A DNA stretch of 46,179 nucleotides from contig NZ_FNAJ01000031.1 of the NCBI RefSeq assembly GCF_900101905.1, positions 1 to 46,179 of the forward strand, in the 5' to 3' direction. The position numbers and the translations under genes were made by a program. The notes beneath the pieces are model-generated. The model was not told where the DNA came from. It searched no databases and worked only from the letters and a program-made list of their open reading frames with translations. Below are positions 24,889-33,088 of this stretch, one piece after another. The DNA comes from Myxococcus virescens. GTDB taxonomy: Bacteria > Myxococcota > Myxococcia > Myxococcales > Myxococcaceae. How positions within the stretch are numbered: position 1 is the first letter of the stretch; the number at the start of each line of letters is the position of its first letter.

Positions 24889-26367
24889 TCAGGGGCAGGG
24901 CGGGTTGTCGGCGTAGGGCTCGCCTCGCGCGACGTAGAGCAGGATGTCGGAGTCCTGCGAGGAGTAGCCGTCCGTGTTCTCTCCGAAGGCGTGGAACGTG
25001 AAGTAGTGCTGGCCGTGCTCGAAGCGCTCGGCCTTGCCGTCGCGGACGGCTTTGTCGACGTCGAGGAGCAGTTCTGCCTGCGCCGTGTTCCCACCCAGGC
25101 AGGACCCGTTGGGACCGGGCACGCACTCCACTGGTGCGTCCATCGCGAGCCCGCCCGGCTTGGGATTGCGGCTGGGCGCGCCGTTGGTCCTTGGCGTCGT
25201 CTGCACGATTTTCAGCGAGCCCGCCCAGCGCATGCGCACGAGGTCGCCGCGATTCACCGGGACGTTGTACTCGAACTGCATTCCCTCCGCGTCGTTGTAG
25301 AGGTCGACAACACGGCACTTCCGTCCCTTGGAAGAGTCGATCGCACAGCAGGCTCCATTCTCTGAGGGACCGGTCTCTGCGCGCGAGAGGAGAAACTGCA
25401 TGTTCGTCCCAGTGGGGACGTGATCCGGTCCGCGGCACTCCCACGGACAGTCCGCACAGCCGTAGGCGCAGCCATCCGAGAGATGGATCATCCCCGGGCG
25501 ATGCTGGGCCGTGTCGATCAGGAACTCACCGAGGTGGTACGGCCCATTCACACACGTGTAATTCGGCCCACCGGCACAGTTGGTGCGAGGGCCGCTCGCG
25601 AGCCCTCCAGGAATCAGCGCGTCCTCGTTCACGTTGTGGACCTGCACGACGTTGTGCAGACCGGTCCAGCGGAAGAGGATGAGGTCTCCCTGCTTTGCCG
25701 CGAAGGTCGGCTCCACCCAGTCGTAATGTGCCACGGTCGTGAAGTTGTTGACCTCGAACAGCGTGCAGTTCTCGCGGCTCGCATAGGCCGCGTAGCGCCC
25801 GTTGTAGTGGAGGGGATTGGCGAGCGCGCTGCACGGCTTCGGCGCGTACTGAGGGCTGGGATTCTCACGCGTGGTCAGCGCGACGGAGACGACTCCACCG
25901 ACGGGGTTTCCCTCGTCCACGAAGAAGTAGATGCCCGGGCGATAGCCGCATGGCGAGGTGCCGGTATTCCAGTCGAACGAGCCCTGGACGGTCTTCGGTC
26001 CACTCGCAATCTGCTGCGGCCACTGGGCGTCCCCGTAGGGGGCGACGGGCGGATCCTGCCCCTCGAAGTTCTTCACCTGCAGCACGTTGTGCGGCTCGCC
26101 GTCGTTCCAGACGAAGCGCACGGTGTCGCCTTCGGTGGCGAAGTGCACATTGCTCCGGCTGGGCCAGGCAATCTCGACAACCCGTCCCGGCGGGTTGTCT
26201 GTGCCGGGACACGCCGTCTCCCGATCCGGGATGCCATGATTCCCCCCGGAGCCGGCATCCGCGGCGCCTGGGGGCCCGCTTTGCCCCGCGTCGGGCGAGT
26301 CGGGGGTGGTCGTGGAACTGCAAGCCATGCTGACGACGAAGAAGAGCACGAGCGCGAGGCGGTCCAT
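24889..26367 (-). CDS. lipoprotein with three cupredoxin-like repeats
   Basis: A 492-residue predicted lipoprotein (signal ending SMAC, Cys16) with an Asp/Ala/Gly linker and three related domains. Each has a GDxVxFxW strand followed by a ligand-type turn: GDTVRFVWNDGEPHNVLQV, GDLILFRWTGLHNVVQVHN and GDLVRMRWAGSLKIVQTTP. The first two keep the HNV that provides a copper His in plastocyanin-like proteins; the third has lost it. FDWNTGTSPCGYRPGIYFFV resembles the second metal-ligand loop (Cys...). Many further cysteines suggest disulphides. A surface or periplasmic copper or redox protein is possible, but the ligand sets are incomplete. It sits between two surface-antigen pseudogene fragments. 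Confidence 0.78.
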   Translation of the reverse strand: MDRLALVLFFVVSMACSSTTTPDSPDAGQSGPPGAADAGSGGNHGIPDRETACPGTDNPPGRVVEIAWPSRSNVHFATEGDTVRFVWNDGEPHNVLQVKNFEGQDPPVAPYGDAQWPQQIASGPKTVQGSFDWNTGTSPCGYRPGIYFFVDEGNPVGGVVSVALTTRENPSPQYAPKPCSALANPLHYNGRYAAYASRENCTLFEVNNFTTVAHYDWVEPTFAAKQGDLILFRWTGLHNVVQVHNVNEDALIPGGLASGPRTNCAGGPNYTCVNGPYHLGEFLIDTAQHRPGMIHLSDGCAYGCADCPWECRGPDHVPTGTNMQFLLSRAETGPSENGACCAIDSSKGRKCRVVDLYNDAEGMQFEYNVPVNRGDLVRMRWAGSLKIVQTTPRTNGAPSRNPKPGGLAMDAPVECVPGPNGSCLGGNTAQAELLLDVDKAVRDGKAERFEHGQHYFTFHAFGENTDGYSSQDSDILLYVARGEPYADNPPCP

Positions 26368-26419
26368 GAGGAAGGACAGACTAGGTCAGCGGCAGTGACG
26401 GAGAGAAGGCTGGGCTCAG

Positions 26420-26700
26420 CAGCCGTCAGAACATGTGCCCGACCGTTGGACCTGGGCCGCCTGGTAGCGCAGTTCCGTGTGCATGTACGCCTTGATGTTC
26501 CCGGCGAAGCCGTTGCGCTCGATGCCGCCCGCGCACGCTGTTCATTCCGCCAATGCCATCCGAAGGGAGGGCCTCGCAGGCGCAGCCAGAATCACGGCGT
26601 CCCCTGGCCCGAGCTGAAGCTCACCAGGGGAATGGCAATCGCATCGAAGCCAGACTTCCTCACGGGATCGCGCCCGGGGAAGCGCTCAGGCTGACAGGAG
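26420..26700 (-). pseudogene. second decayed fragment of a D15/Omp85-type surface antigen gene
   Basis: Reading the minus strand gives FPGRDPVRKSGFDAIAIP, then LVSFSSGQGTP and stop; then in another frame ERNGFAGNIKAYMHTELRYQ; then, after another shift, VGHMF and stop. These are the entry strand, a mid-barrel strand and the C-terminal Phe end of a myxobacterial D15-type barrel, compressed into about 280 bases by deletions and frameshifts. The last bases (GGGCACATGTTCTGACG) nearly repeat the end of the other fragment (GGGCAGATGTTCTGACG), so two related genes once stood here. Confidence 0.55.
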
Positions 26701-26881
26701 GACGGCCGCAGCGGGAATGAGCATGAAGAGGCCGCGAAGCACGCCCGGGTGGCGGCGTTTCTTCCCGCGCCCATGAGCCGCGGTGGTTGCCCGCCCGCTC
26801 TCCTGGAAGGCGACTCACTCCCTGGGGCGGCTGTCCTCTCAAGTGCTCATCTTGGCTGCCGGAGGAGGGGAGGCGACACCC

Positions 26882-28468
26882 GTGAGCGCTGTGCTTCCAC
26901 CAGCGATGCATCTATGGGCGCACGGCCTCGTGCGCCGGGTCCGGGGGAAGGTGCCACCCGCCTCAGGGCGCAGGGCGAGGAAGCTGCTCCTCGTCCACCT
27001 GGATGGTGTTCCGAAGAGCCTGCTGGATGAAGCGCTCGTCGCGGGGCGCATGCCCTTCCTGTCGCGGCTCGTCCGCTCGGGGGCCTTCCACCTGGACGAG
27101 GCCTTCTGGGGAGCGCCCACGTCAACGCCTTACTTCCAGGCAGGTCTGCTCTACGGCATGCGCCACTCCAACCTGCCGGCCTACTCGTGGTTCGACCGCG
27201 AGCTGGGCCGCAGGGTCCAGATGAACACCCCGGCGGATGCGCTGGCCATCGATCAGCGCCTGCGCGGTGCGGGCCGCACCAGTCTGCTCGATGGTGGGGG
27301 CCACGGGTATTTCTCCCTGTTCCGAGCGGGAGCAGAGAACGCGCTGAGCATGAGCACGCTGGCCAGCTTCGAGCAGATGTCGCGCGCGTTCTCCTACGAG
27401 ATGCTGGGGTTGCTCAGCGCGCGCACGCGCGGCATCTGGGACTACCTGCGCTCGCTGGGCATGGACACCTGGGCCGCGGCGCGCGAAGTCGTCCACTGGG
27501 CTCGTGGGCTCCACGACTGGCGCCACGAGCCGGCTTTCCTCTTCAGCCACGTCTTCCTCCAGCGGCTGGGTTGGAGCTTCGCCTTTACCAAGTCCCTGGT
27601 GGACATGGCGCGAGGCGTGCCCGTCATCTACCTGGTCTACGGTAACTACGATGAGGTGGCCCACCGTCGGGGGCCGCGCTCCGAACAAGCCCGCGCCGAG
27701 CTGCACCGCGTGGATGCGTACCTCGCGGAGTTGTACGCCGTGGCGGGCGCGGTGGAGCAGCCCTACGACGTCGTCTTCCTCTCCGACCATGGGCACGTGG
27801 ACTGTCTGCCCTGGGAGCAGCGGAGGGGCCAACCTCTGGCCCAGTGGTTGATGGCGCCCCACGGCGACGGACCCCTCTCCGACGATGTGGTCCGCGGACT
27901 CTGCGACGGAAGGACTCGACCGGAGCCGGACACCCGGCCGCGGGCGCCATTCACGCCGGTGGCCGTCGACTGCGGCAACTTCGCCCATGTGTACTTGTCC
28001 GGCGAGCCCCATCCGCTGGAAGCCATCTCCCTGCTCGCACGCCACCCGGAGGTCCTGGCCCGGGTGACGCGGAGCCCGGACATCGGCCTCGTCGCGCTGC
28101 GAAGGGGCAACAGCGCGGTCGCGCTCGTGGGCGACGGCGTCTACACCGTGGACACGCTGGACCGGGCCCCACTGTCCACCGAATTCAGCAAGCGCGCGGT
28201 GGCGGACTTCCTCCGCGTACTCCCAACCATGTCCACCGCGGGTGACCTGGTCCTCTTCGGCGAAGCCGTACAGCGCGGTGGCACCGTGGGCTTTGCCTGG
28301 GAGTTCGGCTCGCACGGAGGACTGACTCGCACGGAGGCCAACAGCCTGGTGTGTTGGCCCGCGAAGGCGCCCGTGGACCTGTCTGGCCTTTCGCACTGCG
28401 TACAGCTCCATGAGCGGCTCGCGGCGGCCTATCTCGACAACATCCCACGACTTCGGTTGGTGCCGTGA
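26882..28468 (+). CDS. type I phosphodiesterase/nucleotide pyrophosphatase-fold protein (alkaline phosphatase superfamily)
   Basis: A 528-residue protein from the GTG at 26882, with GGGGAGG eight bases upstream; the frame is open from 26783 but without a better start. Metal-site motifs of the superfamily are in order: LLLVHLDGVP (Asp41), a Thr/Ser nucleophile in GAPTSTPYFQAG (Thr80/Ser81/Thr82), LVYGNYDEVAHRRGP (Asp and His) and VVFLSDHGHVD (Asp-His). There is no signal peptide or clear membrane anchor. It probably hydrolyses a phosphodiester or phosphomonoester, perhaps a lipid head group. Its stop overlaps the next gene, encoding a flippase-like membrane protein, as GTGA, which supports a shared lipid or envelope role by inference. 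Confidence 0.82.
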   Translation: MSAVLPPAMHLWAHGLVRRVRGKVPPASGRRARKLLLVHLDGVPKSLLDEALVAGRMPFLSRLVRSGAFHLDEAFWGAPTSTPYFQAGLLYGMRHSNLPAYSWFDRELGRRVQMNTPADALAIDQRLRGAGRTSLLDGGGHGYFSLFRAGAENALSMSTLASFEQMSRAFSYEMLGLLSARTRGIWDYLRSLGMDTWAAAREVVHWARGLHDWRHEPAFLFSHVFLQRLGWSFAFTKSLVDMARGVPVIYLVYGNYDEVAHRRGPRSEQARAELHRVDAYLAELYAVAGAVEQPYDVVFLSDHGHVDCLPWEQRRGQPLAQWLMAPHGDGPLSDDVVRGLCDGRTRPEPDTRPRAPFTPVAVDCGNFAHVYLSGEPHPLEAISLLARHPEVLARVTRSPDIGLVALRRGNSAVALVGDGVYTVDTLDRAPLSTEFSKRAVADFLRVLPTMSTAGDLVLFGEAVQRGGTVGFAWEFGSHGGLTRTEANSLVCWPAKAPVDLSGLSHCVQLHERLAAAYLDNIPRLRLVP

Positions 28469-29553
28469 AGGGGAGGGCGAGGCACGCCGGAGGCCGGGCG
28501 TTGCTCAAGGCGCTGCTCGCCGTCTTCGGGCTCGTGCTGTCCGTCGTCCTGCTGTCCACGGCCTTCTTCAAGTGGAACCTGAGCGGCACGGGGGCGCTGC
28601 TCCAGCCGCGCTTCCCGCTGGGGGACTTCGTGAGGGACTTGCCCGGCCACCTCGTGTGGCTGGTGCCCTTCATGCTGCTCCAGGCCTCCATCATCCCGCT
28701 GCGTGCGGTGCAGTGGCAGCGCACCCTCCGTCGGCATGTGCCCCTCAAGGAGCGCTACCACCTGGTGGCCATTGGCGCCTTCGTCCACAACGCGCTGCCG
28801 GGAAAGCTGGGCGACGTCATGCGCTCATTCCTCCTGTCGAGGACGCAGCGCATCCCCTTTCTCCGGTGCCTGGGCACCGTGGGCGTCTGCAAGCTGATGG
28901 AGTTCGCGGCGCTGATGCTGCTCGTCATGCTGTCGTTGCTGGGCCCCTTCGGCCGGACACTGTCCCGCTTTGAGGGAGAGCTGAAAGCGGCCGTGTTACT
29001 CTGTGTGGGGCTCGTTGCGCTGGTGGTGCTTCTGGCGCACTGGTCCGGCCCGCTCGCCTTCGCGCTGCACCGCCGCCACAAGCTCCCGAGGGTGGAAGGC
29101 TTCCTCCACCACGTCAGCGAGGGCCTGGGCACCGCGCGCTCCTTCACCGGCATGGCGAAGGTGTTCGTCTTCTCGGTCGCGCCGGTACTGGCCTCCGCCC
29201 TGGCCTACGGTCTGGCACTCCACGGCATCGGCATCTCGGGCGGACTCTTCGCCGGGGCGGTGGTGCTGGGGGCCATCTCCCTGGGGCAGTCGCTCCCGGG
29301 TGTCCCCGCGGGCATGGGCATCTACTACTTCGTGACGAGCTGGGCGGCCCGCAGCCTGGGGGCCTCGCCGGAGGACGCGGCGGCCTTCGCCACGCTCACG
29401 CACCTGGGCACCGTCATCAGCCAGGTCGCCGTGGGAGCCGTCTCCGTCCACCTGCGGAAGATTCGCATCCGCGACCTACGCAAGGGCGGGAGCCTCGCGC
29501 GGGAGGCCGCGAACCACGTGGCGCACGATGCCGTGGAGCCCGCGCGTTCCTGA
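28465..29553 (+). CDS. LPG_synthase_TM / UPF0104-family multipass membrane protein, flippase-like
   Basis: A 362-residue integral membrane protein with about eight hydrophobic helices and the conserved blocks of the lysylphosphatidylglycerol-synthase membrane domain family: RAVQWQRTLRR, AIGAFVHNALPGKLGDVMRSFLLSR, VCKLMEFAALMLL and SLPGVPAGMGIYYFV. The soluble aminoacyltransferase half of MprF is absent, so it is the flippase-like type often found with glycolipid or glycosyl-transfer genes. The GTG start overlaps the phosphodiesterase stop by four bases. A very strong terminator follows. Confidence 0.88.
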   Translation: MKGRARHAGGRALLKALLAVFGLVLSVVLLSTAFFKWNLSGTGALLQPRFPLGDFVRDLPGHLVWLVPFMLLQASIIPLRAVQWQRTLRRHVPLKERYHLVAIGAFVHNALPGKLGDVMRSFLLSRTQRIPFLRCLGTVGVCKLMEFAALMLLVMLSLLGPFGRTLSRFEGELKAAVLLCVGLVALVVLLAHWSGPLAFALHRRHKLPRVEGFLHHVSEGLGTARSFTGMAKVFVFSVAPVLASALAYGLALHGIGISGGLFAGAVVLGAISLGQSLPGVPAGMGIYYFVTSWAARSLGASPEDAAAFATLTHLGTVISQVAVGAVSVHLRKIRIRDLRKGGSLAREAANHVAHDAVEPARS

Positions 29554-29565
29554 CCCCTGAAAAGC

Positions 29566-29602
29566 GAGAAGGGGCCCCGGTTTGAAACCGGGGCCCCTTC
29601 TC
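29566..29602. terminator. strong bidirectional terminator
   Basis: A perfect self-complementary hairpin of 18-base arms (GAGAAGGGGCCCCGGTTT and its complement) around one base, with A-rich sequence on the 5' side and CAACTTTG on the 3' side. It separates the membrane-protein operon from the convergent tRNA gene and can serve both strands. Confidence 0.9.
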
Positions 29603-29609
29603 AACTTTG

Positions 29610-29693
29610 TGCCCAGGAGAGGACTCGAACCTCCATGCCCTTGCAGGCGCTAGACCCTGAATCTAGTGTGTCTACCAATTCCACCACCTGGGC
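29610..29693 (-). tRNA. tRNA-Leu (anticodon CAG)
   Basis: On the minus strand an 84-base class II tRNA folds with acceptor stem GCCCAGG/CCTGGGC and discriminator A, a D arm with GAATTGGTAGACAC, anticodon stem CTAGA/TCTAG with loop TTCAGGG (anticodon CAG), a long variable arm (GCCTGCAAGGGC) and a T arm with GGTTCGAGTCC. CCA is not encoded. CTG is the dominant leucine codon in these genes, so this is a major tRNA. Confidence 0.97.
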
Positions 29694-29776
29694 AGGTGGG
29701 GCATCGCGGTGCGGCGCTGCGATGGGCCGGACGTATAGAGCTACTGCCCGGCCCCGTCAAGCACTACGTAACAACC

Positions 29777-30154
29777 TCACTTCTTCAGCGGCCATTTTCC
29801 TTCGGCCTCGAGCGAACGGCGCAGGACGGGGTTCTCGTCCATGAAGGCGGTGAGGGACTCCTCGGTGATTTCGACCAGGATGTCCTCGGCGCCCAGCTCC
29901 GTCTGGCAGCTCAACCGGGAATAGGGGCGGACGTCGAAGCCCATGTCCAGGCGGTCCGCCTCCGCGTCCGTCTGCTCGCTCAGCGAGTCGAGGCCCTTGC
30001 GGACCCAGATATGGCAGGTGGAGCAGCCGCAGACCCCGCCACAGCTATGCCCCACCTGGGCGCCGCAGGCCTCGGCGGCGTCCAGCAGGGTGGTGCCGGT
30101 GGGCACGTCGGCGCTGACCTCGGCCAGGGGGCTCTTGAAAGTCACCTTGGGCAC
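29777..30154 (-). CDS. fdx: ISC-type [2Fe-2S] ferredoxin
   Basis: A 125-residue adrenodoxin-like ferredoxin with cluster cysteines 38, 44 and 47 in CGGVCGCSTCHIWV (C-x5-C-x2-C) and Cys83 in RLSCQTEL. Cys42 is an extra cysteine seen in this subfamily. It supplies electrons for Fe-S assembly on IscU. The GTG start lies one base after the hscA stop, so it is cotranscribed as the last gene of the isc operon. The C-terminal tail ending KWPLKK is about 15 residues longer than in enterobacteria. Confidence 0.95.
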   Translation of the reverse strand: MPKVTFKSPLAEVSADVPTGTTLLDAAEACGAQVGHSCGGVCGCSTCHIWVRKGLDSLSEQTDAEADRLDMGFDVRPYSRLSCQTELGAEDILVEITEESLTAFMDENPVLRRSLEAEGKWPLKK

Positions 30155-30155
30155 G

Positions 30156-32003
30156 TCAGTAGTCCTCCACGGAGTGGCCAGCCACCACCTGGGTGATGGC
30201 CTGATTCATCACCCGCTCGATGAAGGGGCGGGACGCCTCGTCCAGCGCGTGCACGGCCTCCTTCAGCTTCAGGTGGTCCTCGCCCTTCATCAGCTCGCGA
30301 ACCCGGGCGATGGCGGAGTCGATGATGGCGCGCTCCCCCTCCTGGAGCAGCGAGCCGTGCTCGCCCAGCTGCCGGTCCGCCTCGGCCAGGACGCGCTCGG
30401 CGTCCACCCGCTGTTCGCGGACCTGCCGGGCCTGGATGTCGTCCTCGGCGTAGTCGATGGAGTCGAGCAGCATCTGCTCAATCTCCTCATCCGTGAGGCC
30501 GTGGCTGGGCTTTACCGTAATCGACTGGCTGACGCCGGTGCTCTGCTCCTGCGCGCTGACGGAGAGGATGCCATCGGCGTCCACCTGGAAGCGGACCTCC
30601 ACCCGGGCCATGCCCGCGGCCATGGGCGGAATGCCGGACAGGGTGAAGCGCGCCAGACTGCGGTTGTCCTCCACCAGCTCGCGCTCGCCCTGGAGCACGT
30701 GGACGTCCAGGCCCGTCTGCCCATCCTTGAAGGTGGTGAACACCTGGCCCGCGGTGGTGGGGATGGTGGAGTTGCGCTGAATCAGCTTCTCCACGATGCC
30801 GCCCATCGTCTCCAAACCCAGGGAGAGGGGAATCACGTCCAGCAGCAGCACGTCGTCCTGCCGGTCCGCCGTGGTGAGCAGGTTGGCCAGCACCGCGGCG
30901 CCCAGCGCCACCACCTGGTCCGGGTCGATGTCGCCCAGCGGCTCACGGCCGAACAGCTCCGCCACGTAGCGGCGCACCGCCGGCACGCGCGTGGCGCCGC
31001 CGACCAGGATGACGCCGTCCAGCTCCCCGGCCGTCACGCCCGCGTCCTTCATGGCCCGCCGGCACACCGTGCCCGTCTTCTGCACGAAGGGCTGAACCCA
31101 GGCGTCGAAGTCCTCGCGCTTCACCGAGTGCATCTGCCCGCCCGCGGAGAACTCCACCGAAGCCGCGTCGGTGAGCGCTTCCTTGGCCTTGCGCGAGGCC
31201 GCCAGCACCTCCGCCACCAGGGCGGGAGCTGGCGCCTCGGACGCGCCCAGCGTCTCCAGCACGCGCTGCGCAATCGCCCGGTCGAAGTCATCGCCACCCA
31301 GCGCGGAGTCGCCGCCGGTGGACTTCACCTCGAACACGCCGTCCACCAGCTTGAGGATGGAGATGTCGAAGGTGCCGCCGCCCAAATCGTAGACGGCGAA
31401 GGTGCCCTGGCTGCCCTTGTCCAGGCCGTAGGCCAGCGCGGCGGCGGTGGGCTCGTTGAGCAGCCGCAGCACCTCCAGCCCGGCCAGCCGGCCCGCGTCC
31501 TTGGTGGCCTGCCGCTGGGTGTCGTCGAAGTAGGCGGGCACGGTGATGACGGCCTGCTCCACCTTGGTGGAGAAGTGCGCTTCCGCGCGGCGCTTGAGGG
31601 CGCGCAGCACCTCACCGGAGACTTCAATGGGCGTGACCGGCGTGCCGCCCGCCACGTCGAAGCGCACCACCTTGGCGCCGGGCGCGAACTTGTAGTGCCC
31701 CAGCTTGCGCGTCTCTGCGTCATCCGGGCTGCGCCCCATGAAGCGCTTCACGGAGGCGATGGTGTCAGTGGGGTGCTCGGACGCCAGCTTCCGGGCCCGG
31801 GCGCCCACCACCACGCCGCCGTCCTTCGCGTAGTGCACGACGGAAGGGAGGAACAGCGCGTCGCCCTCGTCCACCGGGACGCAGACGGGCTGGTCCTTCA
31901 CCACCGCCGCCACCAGCGAGTTCGTCGTGCCCAGGTCGATGCCCACCGCCTGCCCTTTGGGCTTCAGCGGGTCGTGAATCTGAAGGTAGCCGTTCTTGCT
32001 CAC
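30156..32003 (-). CDS. hscA: HscA, Hsp70-type chaperone for Fe-S cluster transfer
   Basis: A 615-residue DnaK-family ATPase: AVGIDLGTTNSLVA, VPAYFDDTQRQATKDAGRLAGL, AYDLGGGTFDISIL-type phosphate loop (VYDLGGGTFDIS) and LVGGATRVPAVRRYV, then a substrate-binding domain with VIPLSLGLETMGG. It is shorter than DnaK and lacks its acidic EEVD-like tail. With HscB it binds the IscU LPPVK loop and drives cluster release. The ATG overlaps the hscB stop as ATGA. Confidence 0.96.
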   Translation of the reverse strand: MSKNGYLQIHDPLKPKGQAVGIDLGTTNSLVAAVVKDQPVCVPVDEGDALFLPSVVHYAKDGGVVVGARARKLASEHPTDTIASVKRFMGRSPDDAETRKLGHYKFAPGAKVVRFDVAGGTPVTPIEVSGEVLRALKRRAEAHFSTKVEQAVITVPAYFDDTQRQATKDAGRLAGLEVLRLLNEPTAAALAYGLDKGSQGTFAVYDLGGGTFDISILKLVDGVFEVKSTGGDSALGGDDFDRAIAQRVLETLGASEAPAPALVAEVLAASRKAKEALTDAASVEFSAGGQMHSVKREDFDAWVQPFVQKTGTVCRRAMKDAGVTAGELDGVILVGGATRVPAVRRYVAELFGREPLGDIDPDQVVALGAAVLANLLTTADRQDDVLLLDVIPLSLGLETMGGIVEKLIQRNSTIPTTAGQVFTTFKDGQTGLDVHVLQGERELVEDNRSLARFTLSGIPPMAAGMARVEVRFQVDADGILSVSAQEQSTGVSQSITVKPSHGLTDEEIEQMLLDSIDYAEDDIQARQVREQRVDAERVLAEADRQLGEHGSLLQEGERAIIDSAIARVRELMKGEDHLKLKEAVHALDEASRPFIERVMNQAITQVVAGHSVEDY

Positions 32004-32557
32004 GCCTGAATCTCCTCCTCGAACGCGTCCACCTGCTCGAGGAAGCGCGTGAAGTAGCGCACCCGCCCCAGCGCGTGCGATGCCTTTCTCACTTGTTCCT
32101 GCCCGCCGTCCCCCGGCTCGCCCGCCTCCAGGGTGCGAAGCGACTCCGCCGCCTCGGTGAGGGCGGCCTTCTTCCGGGCCTCCACGTCATCCGCCATGGC
32201 CCGGGCGCGGCCCAGGTCCTTCTTCGCCATGGCGGTGTCCAGCGACTCGCGCAGGTCCATGACCTCCTCCAGGAAGGCCAGGGGCATGTCCTTCTGGGCG
32301 CCCGCGTCCTCGCGGTCCAGGTCGATACCGTGCAGCTTGAGCAGGTAGAAGGCGCGGCGCACCGGGTCCTTCAACGTCTTGAAGGCCTCGTTGAGGGCGG
32401 TGGTGCCCTCCAGGGCCTGCAGGCGCTCGCGCGCGCTGGCCTGTGCCACGCGGTCCGGATGGAGCTGCAACGACAGCTCGCGGTACTGCTTCTCCAGCGC
32501 CGGCACGTCCACGTCATAGGCGCGCTTCAGGCCGAAGACGTCGAAGTGGGTCCTCAA
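32000..32557 (-). CDS. hscB: HscB, J-domain co-chaperone
   Basis: A 185-residue protein beginning at a TTG (32557) preceded by GGAGAG six bases upstream; no ATG or GTG is placed better. It has a J domain at residues 1-75 with HPD at 33-35 (QLHPDRVAQA) and a C-terminal three-helix bundle that contacts IscU. It stimulates HscA ATPase. A terminator-like hairpin lies between this gene and iscA. The zinc-binding N-terminal cysteines of human HSC20 are absent, as in proteobacteria. Confidence 0.93.
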   Translation of the reverse strand: MRTHFDVFGLKRAYDVDVPALEKQYRELSLQLHPDRVAQASARERLQALEGTTALNEAFKTLKDPVRRAFYLLKLHGIDLDREDAGAQKDMPLAFLEEVMDLRESLDTAMAKKDLGRARAMADDVEARKKAALTEAAESLRTLEAGEPGDGGQEQVRKASHALGRVRYFTRFLEQVDAFEEEIQA

Positions 32558-32590
32558 GGGGGGCTCTCCAATGCGGGGAGGGGACAAACG

Positions 32591-32617
32591 AAAAGGGCCC
32601 GGCGGCTGGCCGGGCCC
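32591..32617 (-). terminator. intrinsic terminator or attenuator between iscA and hscB
   Basis: On the minus strand a perfect 9-bp stem (GGGCCCGGC/GCCGGGCCC) with a 5-base loop is followed directly by TTTTCGTTT. This is a textbook Rho-independent terminator, placed inside the isc operon after iscA. It should reduce readthrough into hscB-hscA-fdx or stabilise the 3' end of the iscSUA transcript. Confidence 0.75.
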
Positions 32618-32664
32618 GCGTGGCGGCGACTCCGCCCAGAAGGGGCGGAGCGCTTGCTGTCGCG

Positions 32665-33063
32665 TCAGACGGAGAAGCTCTCTCCGCAGCCGCAGGCCGC
32701 CTTGATGTTGGGGTTGTTCAGCTTGAAGCCGGAGGCCATCAGCGTCTGCTCGAACACCAGCTCGGTGCCGATGAGGTACAGGTAGCTCTTCGGGTCCACG
32801 AAGACGCGCACGCCGTCCTTCTCGAAAATCTTGTCGCGCTCGCGGGACTTCTCCGACCACTCCATGGAGTACTGGAGGCCCGAGCACCCGCCGCCCTTCA
32901 CGGCCAGCCGCAAGCCCGCCTCAGGCGTCTGCCGCTGCTCCAGCAGCTCCTTCAGCCGGACCACCGCGCTGTCGGCAATGGTGATGCCCTTGGGGGGCTT
33001 GGCCACGGGCGCGGTGGCAGGCGCCTGGCGCTGCGTCGTCTCCTGGGTCGCCTGTTCGCTCAT
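32665..33063 (-). CDS. iscA: IscA-type Fe-S scaffold/carrier (A-type)
   Basis: A 132-residue A-type carrier with the three conserved cysteines: Cys60 in KGGGCSGLQY, and Cys124 and Cys126 in AACGCGESF. The first 25 residues (MSEQATQETTQRQ...) are a polar extension not found in E. coli IscA. It moves iron or [4Fe-4S] clusters to target enzymes. GAGAGG six bases upstream of the ATG supports the start. It lies 25 bases after iscU. Confidence 0.95.
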   Translation of the reverse strand: MSEQATQETTQRQAPATAPVAKPPKGITIADSAVVRLKELLEQRQTPEAGLRLAVKGGGCSGLQYSMEWSEKSRERDKIFEKDGVRVFVDPKSYLYLIGTELVFEQTLMASGFKLNNPNIKAACGCGESFSV

Positions 33064-33088
33064 GGTTCGCCTCTCCCTTTCCCGAACG

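Noticed and set aside
29610..29693. tRNA gene as an integration site for a genomic island
   Set aside because: Neighbouring genes are conserved housekeeping functions, and no integrase or repeated tRNA 3' end is visible near it.
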